Assembly: GCF_011602485.2 (NCBI RefSeq)
Contig: NZ_CP050022.2
Location: 6,158,001-6,222,000 of the forward strand
DNA length: 64,000 bases
Origin: Bradyrhizobium sp. 1(2017)
GTDB taxonomy: Bacteria > Pseudomonadota > Alphaproteobacteria > Rhizobiales > Xanthobacteraceae
Direction: 5' to 3'
Under the pieces are notes generated by a model, which saw only the letters and a list, made by a program, of their open reading frames with translations, searched no databases and was not told where the DNA came from. Numbering within the stretch: position 1 is the first letter of the stretch; each line of letters opens with the position of its first letter. Both the position numbers and the translations under genes were made by a program. Below, in pieces: positions 17,614 through 27,544 of this stretch.

Positions 17614-17826
17614 GTCGTCACTCTATCAGCCAAGGTACGTCCTCATAAGCCACCGCCTCGTACACGGCCTCGAGCGGTGCTGCCACTTTTGTGTTGCACT
17701 GTCTTAACGACGCTAAGCATTTCAGGCCTGGGCAAGATCGCTTCAGAGTTTACTAAGCCAATTGCCCTTGCAAATTCACGACGTCGAACCTCTGGACGCC
17801 AGAGACACACATTCGACCGACGCGGA

Positions 17827-20382
17827 TCATACTTCGCTCAGGATTGCCTGCAGGCGGCGCACCAGGTCTGCGAGACGAAAGGGCTTATGAATCATCGGGA
17901 ACTCATCCACCGCATTATGCCGCTCCAGTTCGTCTCTCACGTAGCCGGAAGTCAGCAGTATCTTGATGCCTGGCCTTAGTCGCTTTGCCTCGCGGGCAAG
18001 CTCGACACCGCTCATTCCGTTTGGCATGACGACATCGCTGAACAGGAGTTCAAATTCCTGGCCGGTTTGTAGCAACCGGAGCGCTTCCGCGGCGTTTCCA
18101 GCGCAAGAGACGTAGTAGCCGAAAGTGGTCAGCATTTCGGAAGTTGCCTCCAGGAGATCCTCGTTGTCGTCGACAATAAGGATGCGCTCGGAGCCTGCCG
18201 GCATGATTTCAGGCAGCCCAATTTGCTCCTCTGCGTCCGGTCCTTGGGCAGCCCTGGGCAGGTAGAGAGCCATCCTGGTTCCCACGCCCGGCGTGCTGTC
18301 GACGACAATGTGTCCTCCGGACTGCCGGACAAAGCCGTAGACCATGCTGAGGCCAAGCCCTGTCCCCTTGCCGACCTCCTTGGTCGTGAAGAAGGGTTCA
18401 AACACTCGATCCCGCACTTCGGGGGTCATCCCGCACCCGGTGTCGGTGACGGAGAGCACGACATACTGTCCAGCAAGGCAACCTGCAACCGCGCCCTCCT
18501 CCACGACGACATTCTGCGTCGCGATCTCGAGTACGCCTCCGGTCGGCATGGCATCCCGCGCATTGAGCGTCAGGTTGAGGAGGGCGGTTTCCAGCAGCGA
18601 CGGATCGACGTGGCACAACCACAATCGATCCTCGGTCTGCAGCTTGATCTTGCAGGCGGCTCCGACCGCCTGACGAATGAGCCCCTGGAATTCACCGATG
18701 AGCCGGTTAGCGTTGACGAGCTTCGGATTCAATGTCTGCCGCCGCGAAAAGGCAAGAAGCTGCGCCGTCAGCTTTGTCCCTCTATCAATGGCACGCCGTG
18801 CGACAGCAGCGAATTGCTGGATCTTAGCAACGTCCCTCGTCATCTCGATGAGTTCAAGGTTGCCGGAGACGACAGTGAGAAGGTTATTGAAATCGTGCGC
18901 AACACCGCCCGTGAGCTGGCCAACGGACTCCATTTTCTGGCTCTGGTGGAACTGCTCCTCGATCTGGTGGCGCGCTTCCAACGCAAGCTTGTGCTCCGTA
19001 ATGTCGCGAAGAAAAACCGCGAAACCCTGACTTGAAGGGAAGACATTGATCGCGCACCAGATATTTTGACGGGGACAGAACGCTTCGACAAAGCCCGGCC
19101 GCTGCTCCGACACCGAGTCCTTAACCTCGCGCAAGACCTCCCCATCAAACACGCTTTGAAATACCACCGGCAGCCTCATACCGACGATATCGCGGCCTTC
19201 TGCGAAACGCGTCCAAGCTGGCCCATTTGAGTAGGTGACGCGCCAATCCCGATCGACGATGAGCACGCTGTCGTTGGTGCTCTCAAAGATCGTCGTGATA
19301 CGGGCAGCGGCCTCCTCGGCGATCTCTTTCGCCTTGGACAATTCCTGCTCGCGATGTTCCAACGCGCTTGCCATGGTATTGAACGCGTCAGCAACGTGCG
19401 CGATCTCCGAAGTTCCGCTAATGTTTACACGTCGGGCAAAGTCGCCGAACCGCCATTGGTTCGCTGCGTCGACCAGTTGCCCGAACGGGCGATGGATGAA
19501 CTGCCGGGCGCCCAACGATGTCAGCAGCAATACCAGCGTAGCGCTCAGGATGATCAAGAAGACGTCGCGCAGCGTCTGGCGCTGGATCTCCTGGAACGCC
19601 AATGCCTTGTCGAGGCCGAAGTCGACAACAAGTGCCCCCAAACCATCCTGCAAGGCGGAATAGGCTTCGATCCGCTCTACGCCATCGACGTCGACGATAT
19701 CGGCCGTACCGCCTAGGTCCAACGACTTTCCGCCGGTCATTTTTGTGCCAACGAACCGGTCATTATCAGGATAACGGGCGAGAAACGTGCCGTTGCGGTC
19801 CGTGATTGCGAGAGCAGCGCCCTCTGGCACGCCGTTTCGAGCGATGTAGTCGGCGAGCCAATCCAAGCCAAGACTTGCAACGATGACGCCGCCAATCTTG
19901 CCATAGCTGGCGTAGAACGGCATCGCAAACTGTATGACTCTTTGCTTGGACGACAGACCTTGTGAATATTCTCCGATCGTAAAAGAGCTGGTCCTGATAG
20001 CGCTCGCGAAGTAGGCGCGCTTGGAGATATCAACCGCTCGGCGATCGCCGTCTGTGTGGCAGAATGACAGGCCACTAACGTCAGTGACGATAAGGGTAAT
20101 GAACGCAGGGAAGCGTGGCTTCATCGCGCCCAGATAGGCATTGCAACCTTCGCGATCCCCCGCCTTGATTGCCGGCAGTTCCGACAACGCGATCAGGACC
20201 TGACGAATCCCCTGAACGATTTGTTGCTGGTTTGCGGCGGCGAGCTTGGCCAAGCTGAGTGCCTGATTTTCCACCTCGACCTGACGCGCTTCACGCCGGC
20301 CGAATTCGCTGTAGGCCTGGATTGCGACCGCAGGCAAGAGGGCCGCAGCAACAAGCAAGAAGAGGCGTGATAGAAGGGTCAC
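17827..20382 (-). CDS. Hybrid sensor histidine kinase with receiver domain
   Basis: 851 aa from a GTG. Order: N-terminal membrane segment (LFLLVAAALLPAVAIQAY), a periplasmic Cache-type sensor of about 240 residues, second membrane segment (VFLIILSATLVLLLTSLG), HAMP, short coiled coil, PAS (TTIFESTNDSVLIVDRDWRV), HisKA with phospho-acceptor in GGVAHDFNNLLTVVSGNLEL, an HATPase domain (LNLTLNARDAM, DTGCGMTPEV, GKGTGLGLSMVYGF), and a C-terminal receiver (RILIVDDNEDLLEA with phospho-Asp in LLFSDVVMPNGMSG). It autophosphorylates and passes phosphate internally; without an HPt or output domain the partner must be elsewhere. Ligand unknown. Confidence 0.93.
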   Translation of the reverse strand: MTLLSRLFLLVAAALLPAVAIQAYSEFGRREARQVEVENQALSLAKLAAANQQQIVQGIRQVLIALSELPAIKAGDREGCNAYLGAMKPRFPAFITLIVTDVSGLSFCHTDGDRRAVDISKRAYFASAIRTSSFTIGEYSQGLSSKQRVIQFAMPFYASYGKIGGVIVASLGLDWLADYIARNGVPEGAALAITDRNGTFLARYPDNDRFVGTKMTGGKSLDLGGTADIVDVDGVERIEAYSALQDGLGALVVDFGLDKALAFQEIQRQTLRDVFLIILSATLVLLLTSLGARQFIHRPFGQLVDAANQWRFGDFARRVNISGTSEIAHVADAFNTMASALEHREQELSKAKEIAEEAAARITTIFESTNDSVLIVDRDWRVTYSNGPAWTRFAEGRDIVGMRLPVVFQSVFDGEVLREVKDSVSEQRPGFVEAFCPRQNIWCAINVFPSSQGFAVFLRDITEHKLALEARHQIEEQFHQSQKMESVGQLTGGVAHDFNNLLTVVSGNLELIEMTRDVAKIQQFAAVARRAIDRGTKLTAQLLAFSRRQTLNPKLVNANRLIGEFQGLIRQAVGAACKIKLQTEDRLWLCHVDPSLLETALLNLTLNARDAMPTGGVLEIATQNVVVEEGAVAGCLAGQYVVLSVTDTGCGMTPEVRDRVFEPFFTTKEVGKGTGLGLSMVYGFVRQSGGHIVVDSTPGVGTRMALYLPRAAQGPDAEEQIGLPEIMPAGSERILIVDDNEDLLEATSEMLTTFGYYVSCAGNAAEALRLLQTGQEFELLFSDVVMPNGMSGVELAREAKRLRPGIKILLTSGYVRDELERHNAVDEFPMIHKPFRLADLVRRLQAILSEV

Positions 20383-20524
20383 TTCCGAGCCGGCCTGACC
20401 CTAAAACACTCGCTCGTCGGAGTTGCTCATCCGACGTCGAATGGATATCGATGCGCTTGGGTTCATGCTGATCCCTTGAGTAACAGCGCTCAATGAGCGC
20501 TTGAAGTATGCACGGCAGATATTG

Positions 20525-21106
20525 CTAGGTTGGCCACCCCCTGAGCGACGTCTCAACGGTACGGCGCAGGTCTGCCCGGCTTGCTCCCGTCTGCGCCGCA
20601 AACGCCAGCCCCCAACCGACAACGATCGCAAATAGTGCAAGCGCTTCCGAATCCGTATTTGCCGGCAGATCACCCATCTCCCGCGCTGTCCGAAACCGCG
20701 AAGCCAGCCGTTTACGGCGCGCGTGACGAAGTTTCATGAGCTCATCTTGAACATCTGCCTCTTCTGCGTACGCCTGCGAACATTTGACCGAAAGGCACCC
20801 CGGTGGATGAGTCTTGTCCGTATATAGGTCTACCAACCCATAGAGCATAGTCTCCACCACCTCGCGCGCCGTGGACTGGCTCAGAGCCTTTTCGTCGACG
20901 CGGCCAAGGTACGCTTCATAATAGTAATTGAGCACCTGCCTGAAAAGACCGGCTTTACTGTCGAAAGCAAAATACAGGCTCGCTGGCGCAATTCCGATTT
21001 CGGAGGTCAGGTCTGCAAGTGACGTGCCCTGGTAGCCATTCTTCCAGAACAGTGCAGTTGCTCCTTTGATCGCCTCATCGAGGTCGAAGCTTCTCGGTCG
21101 CGGCAT
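20525..21106 (-). CDS. TetR/AcrR family regulator
   Basis: 193 aa. N-terminal HTH: FDLDEAIKGATALFWKNGYQ, GTSLADLTSEIGIAPASLYF, AFDSKAGLF. The C-terminal half is the TetR_C type with CLSVKCSQAYAEEADVQDEL, common in regulators of small-molecule exporters. Divergent from the MFS gene at 21216 with about 110 bp between, so it probably represses that transporter. No clear palindrome seen in the gap. Confidence 0.9.
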   Translation of the reverse strand: MPRPRSFDLDEAIKGATALFWKNGYQGTSLADLTSEIGIAPASLYFAFDSKAGLFRQVLNYYYEAYLGRVDEKALSQSTAREVVETMLYGLVDLYTDKTHPPGCLSVKCSQAYAEEADVQDELMKLRHARRKRLASRFRTAREMGDLPANTDSEALALFAIVVGWGLAFAAQTGASRADLRRTVETSLRGWPT

Positions 21107-21215
21107 GTTCCGATCTCCAATTTGTTATTTAGCATTCACTCTATTTGATTGACAAGGGCTGCCACGAAATTTATCGATCACTAAACTATTGAACTCCATC
21201 ATCTGTGGCTGCCCT

Positions 21216-22427
21216 ATGTCATCTGAAACCGCGCTCCCAGTATCGCTCCTGCGCTATCCGATCGCCACAGCGCTCGCCTTGTCACTGGCTGCCGCCGTCG
21301 CTCTCGGCGTCTCCCGCCTGTCATACGGGCTCTTGCTGACGCCCATGCGTACCGATCTTGGCTGGTCTTACTTGTTGGCTGGCTCGATGAACACGGCGAA
21401 TGCGCTCGGCTACTTCATTGGCGCGCTGGCGGTACCGGCGCTGATGCGCCGCCTCAGCGTCTGGCGACTGTTGGTCATAGGTTCCGTTCTGACCAGCGTA
21501 TTCCTGCTCTTGTCTGGCGTCGTGACCGACGCCATAGCCCTGATCCTGCTCCGCCTTGGCGCAGGCGCAGCGAGCGCGTCCGTCTTCGTCATCGGCGGCG
21601 TTCTCGCGACCCGTCTTGGCTCTATGCACCGCGAGCGGGCCGGATTCTTGATCGGTCTCTATTACGGCGGCACAGGTTTCGGGATCACACTTTCCGCGCT
21701 GCTCGTACCGGCGGCACTTTCGGCCGCAGCACGGCTCGGCGGCGCGCATGACTGGCAATGGGCGTGGTTCGCGCTCGGCATCGCGTGTCTGCTCGCAACC
21801 GCCATCATGGCGTTGCCTGCGAAGGCAATTGGCGAAATTCCTTCTGATCTGACCACAAAATCCGAGTTTTCCGTGAAGGACTTCGGGTTTGCCCTAGCTG
21901 GCTATTTCATGTTTGGCGTTGGTTACATTGCCTACATGACGTTCGTGATCACACTGCTCAAGCAGCAGGGCATGCAGGCTGCAACTATCACCTTGTTCTA
22001 TACGCTGTTAGGGGTGGCCGTCGTATTGTCCTCGCGTCTGTGGGCACCGATGCTTGATCGCTTCAAGGGCGGCGAATCGCTGGCGATATTCAACGCTATC
22101 GCGGGTGTGGTTTCCATCCTCCCGGCCGTGACTTCTGCGGTTCCAGTCGTATTCATGTCTGGGTTGGCCTTCGGGATGGTCCTGCTATCGGCGGTGGCAT
22201 CGACCACCGTACTGGTGCGGCACAATCTCCCGCAAGAATCATGGTCGGCCGCGATCAGCGTGTTCACGGTAATTTTCGCATTCGGCCAGATCATCGGCCC
22301 CGCGCTCGTTGGCTGGATCGCCGACGGCCCGGGCGGCCTCGAACGCGGATTGATTGTGTCGGCCGTTGCGCTGTTCATTGGCGCAGCACTGGCTTCACGG
22401 CAAAAGGCGCTGCCGTTACGGAATTGA
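21216..22427 (+). CDS. MFS transporter, YbfB/YjiJ type
   Basis: 403 aa from the ATG at 21216 (an earlier TTG at 21189 adds a hydrophilic leader and is less likely). Twelve hydrophobic segments are visible. ALGVSRLSYGLLLTPMRTDLGW in the first segment and loop, with LLAGSMNTANALGYFIGAL, is the signature of the YbfB/YjiJ family. An inner-membrane exporter of unknown substrate, likely controlled by the divergent TetR at 20525. Confidence 0.88.
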   Translation: MSSETALPVSLLRYPIATALALSLAAAVALGVSRLSYGLLLTPMRTDLGWSYLLAGSMNTANALGYFIGALAVPALMRRLSVWRLLVIGSVLTSVFLLLSGVVTDAIALILLRLGAGAASASVFVIGGVLATRLGSMHRERAGFLIGLYYGGTGFGITLSALLVPAALSAAARLGGAHDWQWAWFALGIACLLATAIMALPAKAIGEIPSDLTTKSEFSVKDFGFALAGYFMFGVGYIAYMTFVITLLKQQGMQAATITLFYTLLGVAVVLSSRLWAPMLDRFKGGESLAIFNAIAGVVSILPAVTSAVPVVFMSGLAFGMVLLSAVASTTVLVRHNLPQESWSAAISVFTVIFAFGQIIGPALVGWIADGPGGLERGLIVSAVALFIGAALASRQKALPLRN

Positions 22428-22558
22428 CGTTATCAAATCGCCGGTGGAATGCGCCGCGTGATGACCAGTGAGTCTCTGACTGTCGCACATCTCGAGAGGG
22501 ACGCTTGCGATGACAGAAAGGTTACCACGCCATTTGCTCACCTTAGAGAGAGACTGCT

Positions 22559-23548
22559 ATGGGTACGCCGCTCCCGATATCTGTCCTCGATTTTTCGCCA
22601 ATGCGTGACGGCGAGACGGCGAGCGATTCCCTGCGCCGAACCGTCGAGCTGGCCCAGCAAGCCGAGGAGCTGAATTATCGACGCTTCTGGTTTACCGAGC
22701 ATCATAATGTGCCCCGCTTGACCAATGCGGCACCGGCCGTCGTGCTCGCCCACATCGCCAGCGTGACAAAATCGATTCGCGTTGGTTCCGGCGGGGTGAT
22801 GTTGCCCAACCATTCGCCGCTGGTTATCGCCGAGCAGTTTGGAACGCTGGCGGGGCTGCATCCGGGTCGGATTGATCTCGGGATCGGGCGCGCCACGGGC
22901 GGACCTGGTACGGGCTCTGAGATATTCAGGATGCTACGCAAGCCGTCCGACGCGCGTAATCGATTTGAATTCGACCTCGACGAGCTCCTGACCTTGCTCG
23001 ATGAGCGGCAGGCGGATGATGCGCCGTACGTGCCTGCCCGTGGCCTCTATCTTCCGGTGTGGCTCTTGGGATCGTCGACATCGTCGGCGGCGATGGCCGG
23101 AAAGCTTGGCTTGCCATTCTCCTACGCGACCCATATTGCGCCCGATGACCTGCAAGTCGCCTTGCAGGCCTATCGCACAAGTTTCCGAGCCTCCAAGACC
23201 CTGCAACGCAATTACGCGATGATCTCTACTTTCATCATTGCTGCGGAGACCGATGCTCAGGCTCAGGATCTGCTGGCACCGATCCGGCCGATCCTGCTGC
23301 AGTGGTTTCGCAAGTCGAGCGTACGAGTGCCGATCGACAATGCCAGGACACCTGTTGTAGCGGCGGCGCCTGAGCAACACCTGCCCTATGCGATCGTTGG
23401 CTCACCTGAGACGGTGCGATCTGGTATCGAGGCGATGGTGCGACAAACGCAGGCCGACGAGCTGATGGTCATCACGCTGATTCGCGACCCCATTGCCGCC
23501 CGTCGTTCCTACGAGATCGTTGCCCGCGTCTGCAAGGACATCACGTGA
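22559..23548 (+). CDS. LLM class flavin-dependent oxidoreductase
   Basis: 329 aa, a single-domain luciferase-like TIM barrel. Typical features are PISVLDFSPMRDGE at the start, AEELNYRRFWFTEHHNVP (the E-H-H flavin-side motif), VGSGGVMLPNHSPLVIAEQF, LHPGRIDLGIGRATG, and the SYATHIAP loop. This subgroup is annotated as MsnO8-like or alkanal monooxygenase-like. Uses FMNH2 supplied by a separate reductase. Same strand as the MFS gene, 131 bp downstream; a functional link is possible. Confidence 0.9.
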   Translation: MGTPLPISVLDFSPMRDGETASDSLRRTVELAQQAEELNYRRFWFTEHHNVPRLTNAAPAVVLAHIASVTKSIRVGSGGVMLPNHSPLVIAEQFGTLAGLHPGRIDLGIGRATGGPGTGSEIFRMLRKPSDARNRFEFDLDELLTLLDERQADDAPYVPARGLYLPVWLLGSSTSSAAMAGKLGLPFSYATHIAPDDLQVALQAYRTSFRASKTLQRNYAMISTFIIAAETDAQAQDLLAPIRPILLQWFRKSSVRVPIDNARTPVVAAAPEQHLPYAIVGSPETVRSGIEAMVRQTQADELMVITLIRDPIAARRSYEIVARVCKDIT

Positions 23549-23656
23549 GAATCGGCGACATCAACCGTTGGCTTGTAGAAGTTCCGACATCATCGACATG
23601 TCCTAGGCAACCCGCGGTGGGGCAATCGTCGCCCTTCCTGCCAATTTGGAGCGAAA

Positions 23657-24091
23657 ATGAAACCTAGTGTCACTACAGAATTTGAAACGACGGAATTCGC
23701 AGGAATAGCCGCTAAGATCATCAACCCCTATCCGTACGCGGTCACTGTCCTCGATATGACTATCAAGCCTGGCTTCGGCGCACCGGCTCATATCTCGTCG
23801 ACCGAAGACAAGCTATTTATCGTGATCGAGGGGCAACTAAGGTATCTTATCGGCGATAAGACCGAGACCGTCGGCCTTGGCACCCGAGTGATAGTTCCAA
23901 GGGGCGTCATTCACGGTTTCACAAATATCGGAGTCCGTGACGCACGGCATATCCTTGTGTCTGCGCCGCGCCGCCACGAGGAATTCTTCCGCGACCTGCA
24001 TAATATACCTGAGCCGCGTGAACAGCACGGCGATCAACTTCCAATCATCGCCGAACGTCACGACCAAGCTATCGTCGGTCCGCTGCCGTAA
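23657..24091 (+). CDS. Single-domain cupin protein
   Basis: 144 aa. Cupin motif 1: PAHISSTEDKLFIVIEGQLRY (H, S in place of the usual second H, E, and G); motif 2: VPRGVIHGFTNIG with its histidine. The second histidine of motif 1 is a serine, so a changed metal site is possible. Its stop is about 120 bp from the dead TetR remnant, which reads toward it. Function unknown. Confidence 0.8.
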   Translation: MKPSVTTEFETTEFAGIAAKIINPYPYAVTVLDMTIKPGFGAPAHISSTEDKLFIVIEGQLRYLIGDKTETVGLGTRVIVPRGVIHGFTNIGVRDARHILVSAPRRHEEFFRDLHNIPEPREQHGDQLPIIAERHDQAIVGPLP

Positions 24092-24209
24092 CCATGGCTC
24101 CCTTCGATCGCGCGGGTGTTCTTCCTCGAAAGGAGATTCGCCGTTTCCGGTCTGGGCACCGACTCCTCTCTTTGAACCAGTTCAGGGTCGTTGGACACCT
24201 GCTTATGCG

Positions 24210-24761
24210 TTATGCTGCTTGCGATCAGACCGAATCCGCGAAAGCTATCGATCAGCGCATTGAGCAGTTTTAGGTCTGCACGGCTGCGCGCCGTCAGTTG
24301 CGCGCCGGTGACGGCGGGCGTAGATCGCCCGAGCCCTTGCTTCACGCTTGCCGGCGGGAACTGAAGCTGCGACGTTTTTGGTCAACCATGCAGCGTTGAC
24401 ATCGGCGAAAGCCTGCACCTCGGCCTTCACCGGTTCAGGCAGATCATCATATTCGCTGACATGAAGCTGCAGAGTCACATACGATTGTCATGCTCGAGCG
24501 ATCGACGAAAAAGTCCCGGGTAGGCCCGCAGCGCCTTTCTTCGGATCTCCGTCGCTTTTGAAAGAGCTTCGAGGCTCGCCGCCCGTATCTTCCCACTGGC
24601 GCCTCACCACCGCGGCTCCGAACTCAACCTTGCCTGAGAAGTGGTGGTAGAAGCTCGCAGCCTTGATGCCGACTTCGACTCCGGTACTAGGAGGTTCAGC
24701 CCGCCACATTCGTGAGCCTGAGCCGTCGCCCGCCGCCGTCAGGATCGCTCCCTTGCAGCAT
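24210..24761 (-). pseudogene. Dead TetR regulator, paralogue of the one at 38702
   Basis: Three minus frames together follow the intact TetR at 38702 from helix-turn-helix to C-terminus. They are VGIKAASFYHHFSGKVEFGA, EYDDLPEPVKAEVQAFADVN with AAWLTK, and QLTARSRADLKLLNALIDSF. The DNA is also visibly similar along most of its length. It is broken by at least two frameshifts, an early stop, and a damaged first helix. It lies divergent from the amidase gene, the normal place for that gene's repressor, and the operator pair between them is intact. Confidence 0.88.
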
Positions 24762-24786
24762 TTTCGCCTCGATCACCTCATCGTGT

Positions 24787-24807
24787 ACCTACCAAATGAC
24801 AGGTAGG
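24787..24807. promoter_or_regulatory. TetR-type operator, copy 1 at the amidase
   Basis: Arms CCTACC (24788-24793) and GGTAGG (24802-24807) around AAATGACA. The same 21 bases recur exactly at 24833-24853, and a close form occurs at 38608. Confidence 0.8.
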
Positions 24808-24832
24808 GATTGAAGTCCATAATGGGAGGCGC

Positions 24833-24853
24833 ACCTACCAAATGACAGGTAGG
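24833..24853. promoter_or_regulatory. TetR-type operator, copy 2, overlapping the amidase ribosome site
   Basis: Identical to copy 1 and shifted by 46 bp. It ends five bases before the amidase ATG, so a bound repressor would cover the translation-start region of the DNA. Confidence 0.8.
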
Positions 24854-24858
24854 ATCAC

Positions 24859-26268
24859 ATGACTGGTAACATCGTTAGAATGGACGCAACCCGCATCGCC
24901 AAGCTGATTGCTCAACAGGAGCTCTCGCCCGTCGAGGTCATGCAGGCGCATCTCGACCGCATCGCGGCGGTCAATCCCAGGCTGAACGCGATCGTGACGC
25001 TGGCCGACGGCGCGATGGAAGGCGCCAAGAGGGCCGAGGCGGCGGTGATGTCCGGCGCACAGCTCGGCCCGCTCCATGGTGTTCCCTTTACGGTCAAGGA
25101 TGGGATCGACACTGCGGGTGTGCTAACCCAGCGCGGTTCGCCGATTTTCAGAGGGCGCGTGCCTGACACCGATGCCACCGTTGTGGCCAGGCTGAAGGCC
25201 GCCGGCGCCATTCTCATCGCAAAGACGAACCCGCCCGAATTTTCCTATTCGATCGAGACCGACAATCTTCTGACGGGCCAGACGAACAATCCCTGGAATC
25301 TCGACTACACGCCGGGCGGATCGAGCGGTGGTGAATCCGCCGCCATCGCAGCGGGTATGTCGCCACTCGGTGTGGGCAGCGACCTCTCGATCTCGTTGCG
25401 CGGCCCGGCCGCGCATACCGGTGTCGTCGGATTTAAAGCTACTCATGGTCGAATGCCGATGACAGGCCACTGGCCCCGGGTGCCGCGCCGTTTCTGGCAC
25501 ATCGGTCCGATGGCGCGTTCGGTTCGCGACGTGGCACTGGCTTATTCCTTGATGGCAGGCCCCGACGGTGCCGACGGCTTTTCAATCAGCTCGCCCGGCC
25601 TTGATACAGGGGTGGGCACGAAATCGACCCGTGAGCTTCGCGTGGGCTGGATGGCCTCTCCGGGCTTCTTCGGACCTATCGATCCGGAGGTGGTCGCGAC
25701 GGTGAAGGCCGCGGTGCAGGCGTTGAGCAATGCCGGCTACCACGTCGAACAGGTCCGGTTGCCGATGGTGGAGCAGACCGATGCGAACAGCGTCCTCTGG
25801 CAGCTCCAGCAGATGGAAAGCCAACCCGAGTTCGAGAAGGTCACGGCCGGCCACGAGGCCGAGATATTCAGGCACGCCAAACTGGTTCTCGATGCACCAG
25901 ATACCCCGATCCCCGACTTCGTCGCCGCCGAGCAGGCTATAGAGCGTCTTCGCGATAGCTTCGCCGAATACTTCCAGCACTACGATGTGCTGCTATGTCC
26001 GGTGACACCGTTCCCGGCGACCAGGCATGGTCTCAACGACGTCGTGGTCGATGGCGTGACGGTTTCGCCGTTCCACGTGATGAGCGCGACATCGCCGTTC
26101 AGCCTGACGGGAATGCCGGCTCTCTCGATGCGGTTTGGAACGAGCCATGACGGTCTTCCGATCGGCGTGCAGATCGTCTCGTCGTGGCTGGCGGAATCGA
26201 CGGTGCTCAAGGTCGCCTCGGCCCTTGAAGACGTGAGTCCCGTCCACAATCTTCATCCCGCGATCTAA
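24859..26268 (+). CDS. Amidase signature family enzyme
   Basis: 469 aa. Ser-cisSer-Lys triad positions are visible: Lys80 in PFTVKDGID, Ser155 in GGSSGGESAA, and nucleophile Ser179 in DLSISLRGPA (normally GGSIRxP; here LSISLRGP, an unusual spelling). The rest follows the family (VGFKATHGRMP, MARSVRDVAL, the CPVTPFPA strand). It hydrolyses an amide, substrate unknown. It has two identical operators directly upstream and the NIPSNAP gene downstream by 48 bp on the same strand. Because the adjacent TetR is dead, control may come from the paralogue at 38702. Confidence 0.93.
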   Translation: MTGNIVRMDATRIAKLIAQQELSPVEVMQAHLDRIAAVNPRLNAIVTLADGAMEGAKRAEAAVMSGAQLGPLHGVPFTVKDGIDTAGVLTQRGSPIFRGRVPDTDATVVARLKAAGAILIAKTNPPEFSYSIETDNLLTGQTNNPWNLDYTPGGSSGGESAAIAAGMSPLGVGSDLSISLRGPAAHTGVVGFKATHGRMPMTGHWPRVPRRFWHIGPMARSVRDVALAYSLMAGPDGADGFSISSPGLDTGVGTKSTRELRVGWMASPGFFGPIDPEVVATVKAAVQALSNAGYHVEQVRLPMVEQTDANSVLWQLQQMESQPEFEKVTAGHEAEIFRHAKLVLDAPDTPIPDFVAAEQAIERLRDSFAEYFQHYDVLLCPVTPFPATRHGLNDVVVDGVTVSPFHVMSATSPFSLTGMPALSMRFGTSHDGLPIGVQIVSSWLAESTVLKVASALEDVSPVHNLHPAI

Positions 26269-26274
26269 CGCTAC

Positions 26275-26296
26275 GGGGGTGGGGCTCCCCCGCCCC
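26275..26296. other. GC-rich inverted repeat between amidase and NIPSNAP genes
   Basis: GGGGGTGGGGCT then CCCCCGCCCC. It could pair partly as a stem, with no T-run, so an attenuator or mRNA-stabilising element rather than a standard terminator. Confidence 0.3.
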
Positions 26297-26316
26297 TTCG
26301 ACAGGAGCATTGAAAC

Positions 26317-26925
26317 ATGAGCGAATTCTACGAGCTCACCTCACTTGCCTGCCCGATGCTTGGGACATCGGAGGTGGCAAAAGCCGCGCGGGACTGGGTT
26401 GCCGCGCCCGACGCCAACGGCACGCTGTTGGGCTGCTGGCGGACGGAATTCGGTACGCTCGGACGCCTCTTGATCCTGCGCAGCTTCGAAACGCGCGACG
26501 CGCTGGATCAAGAGCGGCGCCGCGCGTTGTTGAGCACCAACCCGTTCAACGCCGGGCGGCTGATTTCGGCGCTGGAGATGGACAGCTACCAGCGCTTTCC
26601 TTTCCTGCCGCCGCCGCGACCGGGCGTCTACGGCGATGTCTACGAATTCCGCACTTACAAGCTGAAGCCGGGCGGGCTCCCGCCGACGCTCGCGGGATGG
26701 GAGGCCGCGATCGCGCCGGCGCGGGACTACACCGCGCATCTGATGATCAACATGTACGCGCTCGACGGGCCGCCCCGCATCACCCATATCTGGGGTTTCG
26801 AAAGCCTTGCACAGCGCGCGTCGCTGCGCAGCACCGCCTTCGCCACCGGCGTCTGGCCTCCGAAGGGCGGCCCGGACAATGTCCGTGAGGCGGTCTCGGT
26901 CATCGCGATGCCGGAAGACCAATAG
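26317..26925 (+). CDS. NIPSNAP family protein
   Basis: 202 aa with AGGAG nine bases upstream of the ATG. Two ferredoxin-like halves: MSEFYELTSLACPMLGT and, from about residue 107, DVYEFRTYKLKPGGLPPTL, the strand-helix start typical of NIPSNAP (dimeric alpha/beta barrel) domains. Likely a soluble accessory protein or enzyme of unknown substrate. Probably in one operon with the amidase, hence perhaps acting on the same compound. Confidence 0.85.
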   Translation: MSEFYELTSLACPMLGTSEVAKAARDWVAAPDANGTLLGCWRTEFGTLGRLLILRSFETRDALDQERRRALLSTNPFNAGRLISALEMDSYQRFPFLPPPRPGVYGDVYEFRTYKLKPGGLPPTLAGWEAAIAPARDYTAHLMINMYALDGPPRITHIWGFESLAQRASLRSTAFATGVWPPKGGPDNVREAVSVIAMPEDQ

Positions 26926-27095
26926 TCAGCCGACGCGGCCATTTTTCGGCCAGGCGGATGGCGAGTTGTCACGCCTCGTCGATCTCCAGACTTCTGCTAG
27001 GCCGCAGCCGTCCCATCGTCTTGTCAGCGGCGAAATGGCCGGCCTAGCGCCGCGATGAGGATCGGATGGCCTCACCGCGCTAAGCGAGGATGATC

Positions 27096-27485
27096 TTACC
27101 CGGAGGCCTCCGCCGAGGTCCAGTCAGCGGCCCAATTGCCATCGCGTAATATCTCGTCCCCGGTGTGAACCGTGAATTCGACAAGCACTGTGCGTTTGGC
27201 GACCTGCAATACCTCGCTGCAAGTATCGACAAGACGCCTCCCCAACTCGAGACGTTGATCAAGCGATCGGCCCCGGCGGATCTCGACGAGCACCATCGTG
27301 ATCGATTCCAGTCCGTCCGGACCAAGATGGAACAAGTTATCCTCTCCAAGTTCCGCAATCCCCACGTTCGGACGCCACGACTGCGTCTGCATCACCTCGG
27401 AATAGAGCCGACACAGACGCGTCGCGAGCTCTCGCTTCGTCTGTGAGGAATACTTCTTTGCCAGGTTCAAATGTAGATACGGCAT
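27096..27485 (-). CDS. Tautomerase superfamily protein
   Basis: 129 aa. It begins MPYLHLNLAKKYSSQTKREL. After removal of Met, Pro1 would be the catalytic base of the tautomerase (4-oxalocrotonate tautomerase/MIF) superfamily. ITMVLVEIRRGRSLDQRLEL follows the beta-alpha-beta pattern of the second repeat. Last gene of a minus-strand set with the haloalkane dehalogenase (60 bp upstream) and the MFS gene, so it may process an unsaturated intermediate of the same pathway; some superfamily members (CaaD) dehalogenate chloroacrylates, though this assignment is not shown. Confidence 0.75.
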   Translation of the reverse strand: MPYLHLNLAKKYSSQTKRELATRLCRLYSEVMQTQSWRPNVGIAELGEDNLFHLGPDGLESITMVLVEIRRGRSLDQRLELGRRLVDTCSEVLQVAKRTVLVEFTVHTGDEILRDGNWAADWTSAEASG

Positions 27486-27544
27486 TTCACGTTTCCTTTT
27501 TCAAGGGATACAAAGTCCGCTACAGCTTGATCAAGGCGATCGCG

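Noticed and set aside
24092..24858. Short minus ORFs as separate genes
   Set aside because: They are consecutive frames of one broken TetR gene.
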